Source: Actinophytocola sp035634895
GTDB taxonomy: Bacteria > Actinomycetota > Actinomycetes > Mycobacteriales > Pseudonocardiaceae
Length of the DNA stretch: 64,000 nucleotides
Assembly (NCBI RefSeq): GCF_035634895.1
Contig: NZ_DASQCC010000238.1
Span: 25,203 to 89,202, forward strand
Reading direction: 5' to 3'
Shown: in pieces, positions 1 to 7,408 of the stretch
Position numbering within the stretch: position 1 is the first letter of the stretch
Layout: the number at the start of each line of letters is the position of its first letter
Translations under genes and position numbers: made by a program
The notes under the pieces: model-generated
Told to the model about the DNA's origin: nothing
Database searches by the model: none
The model's input: the letters and a program-made list of their open reading frames with translations, nothing else

Positions 1-78
1 GGCGACCTGCGCGTCCCGCTCCACGAAGGACTCGTCATATCGCTTGCCGATCCGGTCGAACGGCGGAACCTGGGCCAC
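1..78 (-). CDS. Start of a class I SAM-dependent methyltransferase (cut by window edge)
   Basis: Only the first 26 codons lie in the window, read leftwards from a GTG at 78. The peptide contains FDRIGKRYDESF, which resembles the N-terminus of the many small actinobacterial class I methyltransferases beginning FDxIGxRYDE. It lies 36 nt downstream of the kstR stop on the same strand and may be co-transcribed with it. No methyltransferase core motif is visible because the gene leaves the window. An overlapping ATG frame at 91 reads as low-complexity Arg/Ser/Thr sequence and was not preferred. The substrate cannot be predicted. Confidence 0.5.
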   Translation of the reverse strand, partial: MAQVPPFDRIGKRYDESFVERDAQVA

Positions 79-114
79 CCGGCCAGCATGACCGGCCCCT
101 CCGTGGACGTCCAG

Positions 115-744
115 TCAGCTGTTGACCTTGTGGTTCAGCAGTAGGCGAACCGTCAGCTCGAGGCGTTCGGCCACATCGGACGCCGACGAGCGGCGGGTCA
201 CCCAGGCGACCAGGTTGGACAGCCACACGTCGCCGATCACCCTGGCCAGGGCGCGGTCCTCCTCGGTCGGGTCGCCCTCGTGCAGCGCGTGGGTGAACAT
301 GCGCTCGATCTGCTTGGCGACGGCGTCGACCTCGGCGGCCGCCGAGGCGTCGGCGAACATGAACGCCCTGGTCATCGCCTCGGTGAGGTTCGGGTCGCGT
401 TGCATGGCTCGGGTGATCCTGCCCAGCACGAACAGCATCCGGTCATACGCCGTGTCGCCCGGCAGGCTGCCGCGCTCGGTGCGCTCCTGACCCTGCTCCA
501 GCTCGCGCGCGAGACCCGACACCAGCAGGTGGATCTTCGACGGGAAGTACCGGTACAGGGTGCCCAGCGCGACGTCCGCCTTCTCCGCGACGGCCCGCAT
601 CTGCACCGCCTCGAAGCCGCCCTTCGACGCCAGCGATATCGTCGCGTCCAGGATCCTCTTTCGACGGTCCCGTTGCGCGGCGGAGCCGAGCTCGTCGGTC
701 AGCACGTTCAGCGCGTTCGCGCCGGACGTTCGCGGTCTCGCCAT
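115..744 (-). CDS. kstR: KstR, TetR-family repressor of sterol catabolism
   Basis: This 209-residue TetR-family repressor matches mycobacterial KstR along its length. The recognition-helix region reads MRAVAEKADVALGTLYRYFPSK, and the ligand domain keeps the blocks AMQRDPNLTEAMTRAFMFAD and DVWLSNLVAWVTRR. KstR represses cholesterol ring and side-chain degradation genes and is released by an early CoA-thioester intermediate of the pathway (family knowledge). The gene diverges from a fadE34-like gene, as kstR and fadE34 do in M. tuberculosis. Two KstR-type palindromes lie in the shared 136-bp intergenic region. The ATG at 744 has a purine-rich ribosome site (AGGGGA) about 8 nt upstream. The first 19 residues, before the conserved ELGSAAQRDRRKRILDA block, are a variable extension. 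Confidence 0.96.
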   Translation of the reverse strand: MARPRTSGANALNVLTDELGSAAQRDRRKRILDATISLASKGGFEAVQMRAVAEKADVALGTLYRYFPSKIHLLVSGLARELEQGQERTERGSLPGDTAYDRMLFVLGRITRAMQRDPNLTEAMTRAFMFADASAAAEVDAVAKQIERMFTHALHEGDPTEEDRALARVIGDVWLSNLVAWVTRRSSASDVAERLELTVRLLLNHKVNS

Positions 745-776
745 CTGCTACATCCCCTGTTTGGCTGTGCTCTCAA

Positions 777-790
777 CAGAACACGTTCCC
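777..790. promoter_or_regulatory. KstR operator, kstR-proximal
   Basis: The sequence CAGAACACGTTCCC contains the AAC-NN-GTT core of the published KstR motif (TNNAACNNGTTNNA). It lies 33-46 nt upstream of the kstR start, so kstR is probably autoregulated. It is less perfect than the second copy at 857-870. Confidence 0.8.
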
Positions 791-856
791 ACCTGCTCGG
801 GACAGTTTACTCGACCTTGATACCGGACATGTTACGTCTGTCGATCACCCAAAAAC

Positions 857-870
857 TAGAACGTGTTCTA
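857..870. promoter_or_regulatory. KstR operator, fadE34-proximal
   Basis: TAGAACGTGTTCTA is a perfect inverted repeat of TAGAAC/GTTCTA around a 2-bp centre. It matches every fixed position of the KstR consensus TNNAACNNGTTNNA. It overlaps the presumed -10 box (869-874) of the fadE34-igr operon, so bound KstR would block RNA polymerase. Confidence 0.93.
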
Positions 871-874
871 TACT
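869..874 (+). promoter_or_regulatory. Probable -10 box of the fadE34-igr operon (leaderless start)
   Basis: TATACT sits 6 nt before the GTG at 881, so the expected transcription start falls on or next to the start codon. No Shine-Dalgarno sequence precedes 881. This is the arrangement of a leaderless mRNA, common in actinobacteria. No convincing -35 box is visible. The hexamer overlaps the KstR operator by 2 nt. Confidence 0.55.
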
Positions 875-880
875 CGCCGA

Positions 881-2872
881 GTGTCCTTCGAGGCTGCCAT
901 CAACGACGCCGCGACGCGTGCGAACACCCTGGCCACCGTCCGCGCGATGGAAACCGAGCCCCAGGCCTGGACGAAACACTGGACCATGGTCACCGAGCTG
1001 GGGCTGTGCACGGTCACCCAGGACGGCGGCACCCTCGCCGACCAGGCCTCGGCCCTCACGGCGGCCGCGCGGCACCTCGTCCCCGGCCCGGTTCTCCCCG
1101 CCGCGCTCGGCAGCGTGCTCGGCCTCCCCCAGGTCGGCGCCGTCGCCCTGGACCCCGGCGATATCACTCTGACGGGTGACCTCGCCACCGGCACGAGCGG
1201 ACCGGTGCTCGGCGCCGACGGCCACACCCTCGTCCGGATCGGCGGCACATGGTGCACCGTCGACCACCCCGCCACGCCGGTCACGCCCGTCGACTTCTCC
1301 CGCCCGCTCGGCACGCTCAGGCTCGACGGCACGCCCGTGGCCAGGCACGACCTCGACGACGTCGAGCACCTGACCGCGACCCTCTTCGCCGCCGAGGCCG
1401 CCGGCGTCGCGCGGTGGTGCCTCGACACGGCGGTCGCGTACGCCGGGATCCGTGAGCAGTTCGACCGGCCCATCGGCTCGTTCCAGGCGGTCAAGCACCT
1501 GTGCGCGGAGATGCTGTGCCGCGCCGAGCAGGCCGCCGCCCTGGCCTGGGACGCCGCGCGGGCACCCGAGTCGCTCTCGGCGCCGGCCGCCGCGGCACTG
1601 GCGCTCGACGCCGCGGTCGACAACGCGAAGGACTGCGTGCAGATCCTCGGCGGCATCGGCTTCACCTGGGAGCACGACGCCCACCTGTACCTGCGGCGTG
1701 CGCTCGCGAACCGGCAGCTGCTCGGCGGCAGCGCCCGCTGGCGCCGCCGGGTCGCCGACCTGGCGCTGGCCGGCGAGCGGCGGGGACTCGGCGTGGTGGC
1801 CGACGACCAGCAGACCCGTGCCGCGGCGCGGACGTTCGCCGCGAGCATCGCCGGACTGTCCACCGATGAGCAGCGGGAACGGTTGGCGGACAGCGGTTAC
1901 CTCACCCCACACTGGCCCCGCCCGTACGGGCTCGCCGCGTCGGCACGTGCGCAGCTCGTGATCGACGAGGAGCTGGCGAACGCCGGCGTCCACCGGCCGG
2001 ACCTCGTGATCGGCGCGTGGGCCGCGCCGACGATCCTCACGCACGGCACCGACGAGCAGCGGGCACGGTTCGTGCCGCCGACGTTGCGTGGCGAGCTCCG
2101 CTGGTGCCAGCTGTTCTCCGAGCCCGGCGCCGGCTCGGACCTGGCCTCGTTGCGTACCAAGGCGGTACGGGTGGACGGCGGTTGGCGGCTGTCCGGGCAG
2201 AAGGTGTGGACGTCGGCGGCCGTGGAGGCGGACTGGGGCATCTGCCTCGCCCGCACCGACCCGCGCGCGCCGAAGCACGACGGCATCACGTACTTCCTGG
2301 TCGACATGCGGTCGACCGGCATCACGTTGCGGCCGCTGCGGGAGATCACCGGCGAAGCCCGCTTCAACGAGGTGTTCCTCGACGACGTGTTCGTGCCGGA
2401 CGACTGCGTGGTCGGCGAGGTCGACGGCGGCTGGAAGCTGGCCCGCACGACGCTCGCCAACGAGCGGGTCGCCCTCGGCGGCGGCTCGTCGCTCGGCGCG
2501 GGTGTCGAACGGCTGCTCACCCTCGCCGGCGATCTCGACGACAGTGCCCGCGAACGCGTCGGTTTCCTTGTGGCACAGGGACTCTCGGTATCCCTCGTGG
2601 ACCTGCGGGCGACGTTGCGGCAGCTGGACGGCGGCGGCCCGGGTCCGGAGTCGAGCGTGTGCAAGCTGGTCGGCGTGCGGCAGCGGCAGGACGTCGCCGA
2701 GACCGCCCTCGACCTGCTCGGGCCGGCGGGCGCGGCCGTCGACGAGGCGACCGGTCCCGCCGTGCACGAGTTCCTGCTCACCCGGTGTCTCAGCATCGCC
2801 GGCGGCACCACACAGGTGCTGCGTAACCTCGTCGGCGAACGGATTCTCGGCCTGCCAAGGGAGAAACGCTGA
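881..2872 (+). CDS. fadE34: FadE34-like fused acyl-CoA dehydrogenase (steroid side chain)
   Basis: A 663-residue protein made of two acyl-CoA dehydrogenase units in tandem. The first (about 1-295) contains AYAGIREQFDRPIGSFQAVKH and an ILGGIGFTWEHD helix. The second (about 310-663) contains GAGSDLASLRT, the KVWTSAA strand and the C-terminal GGTTQVLRNLVGERILGLP. This fused form is typical of FadE34 (ChsE3), which dehydrogenates CoA esters of steroids with a shortened side chain (family knowledge). In the last motif the usual helix-K catalytic Glu is Gly, as in many steroid-specific relatives. An upstream GTG at 863 lies inside the KstR operator and is rejected; GTG 881 fits a leaderless start. 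The stop overlaps the next gene's ATG. It heads the igr operon, which suggests co-expression with the later side-chain enzymes. Confidence 0.9.
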   Translation: MSFEAAINDAATRANTLATVRAMETEPQAWTKHWTMVTELGLCTVTQDGGTLADQASALTAAARHLVPGPVLPAALGSVLGLPQVGAVALDPGDITLTGDLATGTSGPVLGADGHTLVRIGGTWCTVDHPATPVTPVDFSRPLGTLRLDGTPVARHDLDDVEHLTATLFAAEAAGVARWCLDTAVAYAGIREQFDRPIGSFQAVKHLCAEMLCRAEQAAALAWDAARAPESLSAPAAAALALDAAVDNAKDCVQILGGIGFTWEHDAHLYLRRALANRQLLGGSARWRRRVADLALAGERRGLGVVADDQQTRAAARTFAASIAGLSTDEQRERLADSGYLTPHWPRPYGLAASARAQLVIDEELANAGVHRPDLVIGAWAAPTILTHGTDEQRARFVPPTLRGELRWCQLFSEPGAGSDLASLRTKAVRVDGGWRLSGQKVWTSAAVEADWGICLARTDPRAPKHDGITYFLVDMRSTGITLRPLREITGEARFNEVFLDDVFVPDDCVVGEVDGGWKLARTTLANERVALGGGSSLGAGVERLLTLAGDLDDSARERVGFLVAQGLSVSLVDLRATLRQLDGGGPGPESSVCKLVGVRQRQDVAETALDLLGPAGAAVDEATGPAVHEFLLTRCLSIAGGTTQVLRNLVGERILGLPREKR

Positions 2873-3795
2873 TGGACTTCGCGTTGGACGACACGCAGCA
2901 GGCCGTCGCGGAGCTGACCCGCGAGATCCTGACGCGCGAGCGCGACCCCGACTCGGCGTGGAAGGCCCTGGGCCACGCGGGCCTGCTGGCCGGCGACGGC
3001 CTCGGTGTGCTGGAGACGGCATTGGTGCTGTACGAGATCGGCCGCGCGGCGGCACGGCTCCCGGCGCTGAGCACCCTCGCCCTCGGTGTCCTCCCGCTGG
3101 GCAACCACGAACTGCTGGCGCCGGTCGGCGCCGGTGAGCGGCTGCTGACCGCGGCACTGCGTGGTTCGGTGACCGTCTCAGGTGAGAACCTGCTGTCCGG
3201 CACCGCGATCGGTGTCGTGCATGCCGCGAGCGCGTACCGTATTCTGGTCCCCGCTGGAGATACCGTGTTCCTCGTCTCGCCCGAGGACATCACGTTGACG
3301 CAGACCTACACGGCGAGTGGCGCCCCTGAACACACCATCGGCCTCGACCGGACTCCGGGCGAGCCGGTGTGCGAAACCACCCACCTGCACCGGCACGCGA
3401 CTGCCGGTGCCTGCGCGTACGGCGACGGACTGCTCGCCGGCGCGCTCGACCTGACCGCCGCCCATGTCCGCACCCGCGAACAGTTCGGCAAGCCCCTCGC
3501 CACGTTCCAGGCGGTGGCACAGCAGATCGCGGACGTGTACATCGCGTCCCGCACCCTGCACCTCGCGGCCTGGTCGGCGATCTGGCGGCTGGCCGGCGAG
3601 CGGGACCCGGACGAGGATCTCGCCGTCGCCGCGTACTGGCTCGCCGAGGAGGCCATGCCCGCACTGCACACCTGCCACCACCTGCACGGCGGCGTCGGCG
3701 TCGACGCCAGCTACCCCCTGCACCGCTACTACTCCACCATGAAGGACCTCGTGCGAATGCTCGGCGGCGTCGAGCACCGGCTGGCGGCGGTGTGA
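2872..3795 (+). CDS. fadE28: FadE28-like acyl-CoA dehydrogenase subunit (ChsE1)
   Basis: A 307-residue short acyl-CoA dehydrogenase. The C-terminal half carries TREQFGKPLATFQAVAQQIADVY and HHLHGGVGVDASYPLHRYY, both characteristic of FadE28. The N-terminal half is shortened and poor in the usual flavin-site motifs, as expected for the non-catalytic partner of an alpha2beta2 heteromer. FadE28 (ChsE1) pairs with FadE29 (ChsE2) to oxidise the three-carbon CoA side chain, 3-oxo-4-pregnene-20-carboxyl-CoA, to its 17(20)-ene (family knowledge). It begins at the stop codon of fadE34 (shared A of TGATG) and ends 2 nt before fadE29, supporting translation as a pair. Confidence 0.92.
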   Translation: MDFALDDTQQAVAELTREILTRERDPDSAWKALGHAGLLAGDGLGVLETALVLYEIGRAAARLPALSTLALGVLPLGNHELLAPVGAGERLLTAALRGSVTVSGENLLSGTAIGVVHAASAYRILVPAGDTVFLVSPEDITLTQTYTASGAPEHTIGLDRTPGEPVCETTHLHRHATAGACAYGDGLLAGALDLTAAHVRTREQFGKPLATFQAVAQQIADVYIASRTLHLAAWSAIWRLAGERDPDEDLAVAAYWLAEEAMPALHTCHHLHGGVGVDASYPLHRYYSTMKDLVRMLGGVEHRLAAV

Positions 3796-3797
3796 CC

Positions 3798-4946
3798 ATG
3801 GACCTCGATCTCACCCCCGCCCAGCACGGGCTCGCCCTGGAGCTGCGGGAGTACTTCCGCGAACTGCTGTCCACCGAGGAACGCGCGGACATGCTCACCG
3901 CGCGGCACGGCGACGTCTTCCGCACCCTGGTGCGGCGCATGGGCCGCGACGGCTGGCTCGGCATCGGCTGGCCGGAGGCGTACGGCGGCCGCGGTTTCGG
4001 CATGGTCGAGCAGCAGATCTTCGTCAACGAGGCCGCCCGCGCCGACGTCCCGCTGCCGTACGTCACGCTGCAGACCGTCGGCCCGACGCTGCAGGCGTAC
4101 GGAACCGAGGCACAGAAGGACTTCTTCCTGCCGAAGATCCTGGCCGGCGAGGTCCACTTCGCGATCGGCTACACCGAACCGGAGGCCGGGACGGACCTGG
4201 CCTCGTTGCGTACCAGCGCGGTCCGGGACGGGGACCACTACGTCGTCAACGGGCAGAAGATCTTCACGACCGGCGCGCACGACGCCGACTACATCTGGCT
4301 GGCGGTGCGCACGGATCCGGACGCCCCGAAACACAAGGGAATCTCGATCCTGATCCTCGACACCGGTGCCCCCGGCTACTCGTGGACGCCGATCATCACC
4401 TGCGACGGCGCGCACCACGTCAACGCCACGTACTACAGCGATGTGCGGGTGCCGGCGGACATGCTGGTGGGCAAGGAGAACGCGGGCTGGCGGCTGATCA
4501 CCACGCAGCTCAACCACGAGCGCGTGATGCTCGGCCCGGCCGGCCGGCTGGCCGCGCTGTACGACCGGGTCCGAACCTGGGCGAGCAGCCAGGACCTGTT
4601 GGCGGAGCCGGACGTGCGGCGCGCGCTTGCCAAGGCACGCGCGCACGTGCGGGTCACCGAGTTGCTCAACTGGCAGGTGGCGGCCGCCGGCGCCGACGTG
4701 TCCATCGCGGACGCCTCGGCGACGAAGGTGTTCCAGTCCGACCGGATCCAGTGGCTCGGCCGCGTGCTGGAGGAGGTCGTCGGCACCTACGGCGACCCGG
4801 CCGACCCCGCGACGGGAGAGCTCGTGCAGTGGCTCGACGTGCAGGCGAAACGCAACCTGGTGCTGACGTTCGGCGGTGGGGTGAACGAGGTGCAGCGCGA
4901 GCTGATCGCCATGGCCGGCCTCGACCTGCCCCGGGTGCCGCGATGA
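3798..4946 (+). CDS. fadE29: FadE29-like acyl-CoA dehydrogenase subunit (ChsE2)
   Basis: A full-length, 382-residue acyl-CoA dehydrogenase. Visible motifs are GIGWPEAYGGRG near the N-terminus, YTEPEAGTDLASLRTSA and NGQKIFTTGAHDADYIWLAVRT in the flavin and substrate region, and FGGGVNEVQRELIAMAGLDLPR at the C-terminus, a FadE29 signature. It is the larger partner of FadE28 in the heteromeric ChsE1-ChsE2 enzyme. The ATG at 3798 aligns with the family start and lies 2 nt after fadE28. A longer open frame upstream is only read-through over fadE28. Its stop overlaps the chsH2 start (ATGA). Confidence 0.94.
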   Translation: MDLDLTPAQHGLALELREYFRELLSTEERADMLTARHGDVFRTLVRRMGRDGWLGIGWPEAYGGRGFGMVEQQIFVNEAARADVPLPYVTLQTVGPTLQAYGTEAQKDFFLPKILAGEVHFAIGYTEPEAGTDLASLRTSAVRDGDHYVVNGQKIFTTGAHDADYIWLAVRTDPDAPKHKGISILILDTGAPGYSWTPIITCDGAHHVNATYYSDVRVPADMLVGKENAGWRLITTQLNHERVMLGPAGRLAALYDRVRTWASSQDLLAEPDVRRALAKARAHVRVTELLNWQVAAAGADVSIADASATKVFQSDRIQWLGRVLEEVVGTYGDPADPATGELVQWLDVQAKRNLVLTFGGGVNEVQRELIAMAGLDLPRVPR

Positions 4947-5818
4947 CCGACATCGAGGCGGCGGCCGAGGAGATCATCGCGCGTGGCGAGGCCGGACGGC
5001 GCCACGGCCGGGACCCGGTCAACATGCCGATGGTCCGCAACTGGCTGGAGGCCATGGGGGACGAGAACCCCGTGTACGCCGACGTCGCCCCGCCGGCCAT
5101 GGCCCAGGTGTGGACCATGTTCGGGCTCAACGGGAACCGGTCGGACGACGACCCGCTCGGCACGATGATCCACGTGCTCGACGAGGCGGGCTACACCTCC
5201 ATCGTGGCGACGAACTGCGAGCAGACCTACCACCGTTACCTGCGCTACGGCGAGGAGGTCGCGCTGACGGCCACCCTGGAGAGCGTGGTCGGCCCGAAGA
5301 GGACGGCCCTCGGCGAGGGCTGGTTCGTGACCACCCGCAACATCTGGTACGTCGACGACGAGCCGGTCGCGGAGATGCTGTTCCGTGTCCTCAAGTTCGC
5401 GCCGAAGCCCGCGGCACCGCCACCGCAGCCGGTGATCCGCCCCATGGTCAACCGGGACACGGAGTTCTTCTGGGCGGGCACGGCGCGCGGTGAGCTGCGG
5501 ATCCAGCAGTGCGGCGGCTGCGGCGCGCTGCGGCATCCGCCAGGACCGATGTGCCCGCACTGCAACGAGACCAAGCCGACACACGTTGTCGCAAGTGGAC
5601 TGGGCGAGGTGTACAGCTATGTCGTGCACCACCATCCACCGGTGCCGGGCCACACGCTGCCGTTCGTGATCGCACTCGTCGAGCTGGAAGAAGGTGTTCG
5701 GTTGCTGGCCGAGCTCGTTGACGTGGAGCCGGCGGAGGTCGCCGTGGGCATGCCGGTGCGCATCGACTTCGTGCTGGTGGACGACGAGCTGACGATGCCC
5801 GTCTGGCGGTCGCGATGA
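4943..5818 (+). CDS. chsH2: ChsH2-like MaoC/DUF35 enoyl-CoA hydratase subunit
   Basis: A two-domain protein of 291 residues. The N-terminal part (about 1-150) is a MaoC-like hot-dog domain, with GDENPVYAD and NCEQTYHRYLRYGEEV. The C-terminal part (about 165-291) is a DUF35 domain that opens with a zinc finger of two CxxC pairs (CGGCGALRHPPGPMCPHC) and continues into an OB-fold. This architecture is that of Rv3542c (ChsH2). ChsH1-ChsH2 hydrates the 17(20)-enoyl-CoA steroid, and the DUF35 domain docks onto the aldolase Ltp2 and is needed for its activity (family knowledge). It overlaps both neighbours by ATGA, consistent with a stoichiometric complex. Confidence 0.94.
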   Translation: MTDIEAAAEEIIARGEAGRRHGRDPVNMPMVRNWLEAMGDENPVYADVAPPAMAQVWTMFGLNGNRSDDDPLGTMIHVLDEAGYTSIVATNCEQTYHRYLRYGEEVALTATLESVVGPKRTALGEGWFVTTRNIWYVDDEPVAEMLFRVLKFAPKPAAPPPQPVIRPMVNRDTEFFWAGTARGELRIQQCGGCGALRHPPGPMCPHCNETKPTHVVASGLGEVYSYVVHHHPPVPGHTLPFVIALVELEEGVRLLAELVDVEPAEVAVGMPVRIDFVLVDDELTMPVWRSR

Positions 5819-6198
5819 TCACCGTCGGGGAGGAGCTCCCGCCGCTGGAGCTGGACATCACGCCGACGTTCGTGGTGAGCACGGCGATCGCCACCCGGGA
5901 CTTCCAGGAGGTGCACCACGACCGCGACCTGGCCGTGAAACGCGGATCGAAGGACATCTTCCTGAACATCCTCACCGACACCGGCCTGGTGCAGCGGTTC
6001 GTCACGGACTGGGCGGGCCCGTCGGCACTGGTCCGCAACATCTCGATCCGGCTCGGTGTGCCGTGCTACGCCTACGAGAAGCTGACGTTCAGCGGCCGGG
6101 TGGCCTCGCGGGAGGATCGTGAGTACGTCATAGAAGTGGTGGCACGCAACAGTCTCGGCGACCACGTGACCGGTACCGTGCGAATCGAGGTGCCGTGA
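5815..6198 (+). CDS. chsH1: ChsH1-like MaoC enoyl-CoA hydratase subunit
   Basis: A 127-residue single hot-dog MaoC protein. The hydratase signature is visible as TRDFQEVHHDRDLA, supplying the Asp/His pair of the active site. It is the partner of ChsH2 in the heteromeric hydratase that adds water across the C17-C20 double bond before retro-aldol cleavage. The start overlaps chsH2 by 4 nt (ATGA), and its stop overlaps the ltp2 start. The length is normal for Rv3541c-type proteins. Confidence 0.93.
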   Translation: MITVGEELPPLELDITPTFVVSTAIATRDFQEVHHDRDLAVKRGSKDIFLNILTDTGLVQRFVTDWAGPSALVRNISIRLGVPCYAYEKLTFSGRVASREDREYVIEVVARNSLGDHVTGTVRIEVP

Positions 6199-7355
6199 TG
6201 GAAGCGGCCGTCGTTGGCATCGGCGCGACCGAGTTCTCGAAGGACTCCGGGCGCAGTGAGCTACAGCTGGCCGCGGAGGCGGTCCGGGAGGCGCTCGCGG
6301 ACGCGGGCCTCCGACCGTCCGATGTGGACGGACTGGTGACCTTCACAATGGACGCCAACGCGGAGGTCGCGGTGGCGCGTGAGCTGGGGATCCCGTCGCT
6401 GTCGTTCTTCTCCCGCGTCGCCTACGGCGGCGGCGCGGCATGCGCGACCGTGCAGCAGGCGGCGATGGCGGTCGAGACCGGGATGGCGTCGGTGGTCGTG
6501 TGCTACCGGGCGTTCAACGAGCGGTCGGGCAGCCGGTTCGGGCGTGTGCAGACGGCGGCCGCGGCGGCACCGACGTCCTCGGGCATCGACAACGGCTGGC
6601 ACTACCCGATGGGCCTTGGCACCCCGGCGGCGACGGTGGCGATGTTCGCCCGCCGGTACATGCACGAGTACGGCGCGACGAGCGAGGACTTCGGCGCGGT
6701 GGCGGTGGCCGACCGCCGGCACGCGGCGACGAACCCCAAGGCGTGGTTCTACAACCGGCCGATCACGCTGGCGGACCACCAGGCGTCGCGGTGGATCGCC
6801 GAACCGTTGCGGCTGCTGGACTGCTGCCAGGAGAGCGACGGCGGGGTGGCGCTGGTGGTGACGTCCCGCGAACGGGCGGCGGACCTGCCGCACAGCCCGG
6901 CCTTCGTGGCGGCGGCCGCGCAGGGCTCGGGCACCGACCAGTTCACGATGAACAGCTACTACCGCGAGGACCTCACCGGCCTGCCGGAGATGGGCGTGGT
7001 GGCGCGGCAGCTGTGGGCGCAGTCGGGACTGGGGCCCGAGGACATGTCGGTGGCGGTGCTGTACGACCACTTCACGCCGTTCGTGCTGGTGCAGCTGGAG
7101 GAGCTGGGCTTCTGCGGCAGGGGCGAGGCCCGCCACTTCATCGCCGACGGCGCGCTGGAGCTGGACGGCAGGCTGCCGACCAACCCCCACGGCGGCCAGC
7201 TCGGCGAGGCGTACATCCATGGCATGAACGGCATCGCGGAGGCGGTCCGCCAACTCCGCGGCACCGCCGTCAACCAGGTCCCCGACGCGGCGAACGTACT
7301 GGTCACGGCCGGCACGGGCGTACCGACGAGCGCACTGGTCCTGTCCACGAGCTGA
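6198..7355 (+). CDS. ltp2: Ltp2-like steroid retro-aldolase (thiolase fold)
   Basis: A 385-residue thiolase-superfamily protein of the Ltp2 type. It begins AAVVGIGATEFSKDSGRSE and carries GMASVVVCYRAFNERSG, LYDHFTPFVLVQLEELGFC and the C-terminal NPHGGQLGEAYIHGMNGIAEAVRQLRG block. Ltp2 cleaves the 17-hydroxy steroid-20-carboxyl-CoA to androstenedione-type product plus propionyl-CoA, acting with the DUF35 domain of ChsH2 (family knowledge). It is last in the operon. ATG 6198 shares its A with the chsH1 stop; a GTG at 6195 adds one residue. A GC-rich hairpin follows the stop. Confidence 0.93.
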   Translation: MEAAVVGIGATEFSKDSGRSELQLAAEAVREALADAGLRPSDVDGLVTFTMDANAEVAVARELGIPSLSFFSRVAYGGGAACATVQQAAMAVETGMASVVVCYRAFNERSGSRFGRVQTAAAAAPTSSGIDNGWHYPMGLGTPAATVAMFARRYMHEYGATSEDFGAVAVADRRHAATNPKAWFYNRPITLADHQASRWIAEPLRLLDCCQESDGGVALVVTSRERAADLPHSPAFVAAAAQGSGTDQFTMNSYYREDLTGLPEMGVVARQLWAQSGLGPEDMSVAVLYDHFTPFVLVQLEELGFCGRGEARHFIADGALELDGRLPTNPHGGQLGEAYIHGMNGIAEAVRQLRGTAVNQVPDAANVLVTAGTGVPTSALVLSTS

Positions 7356-7370
7356 GGTCGGGCACGCGCA

Positions 7371-7408
7371 CCGCTCGCCGAGCCACGCTGGCAGGCTCAG
7401 CCGAGCGG
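7371..7408. terminator. Bidirectional hairpin between convergent genes
   Basis: CCGCTCG at 7371-7377 pairs with CGAGCGG at 7402-7408, and GAGCC/GGCTC extends the stem inside. It lies between the ltp2 stop and the convergent hydrolase gene, whose stop codon it contains. No U-run is present, as is usual in high-GC actinobacteria. Confidence 0.5.

Noticed and set aside
863..880. Upstream GTG start for the fadE34 gene
   Set aside because: It lies within the KstR operator and upstream of the expected transcription start.
845..3157. Long minus-strand frame opposite fadE34
   Set aside because: It is Arg/Gly/Ala/Pro-rich shadow sequence with no family motif, typical of antisense frames in high-GC genomes.
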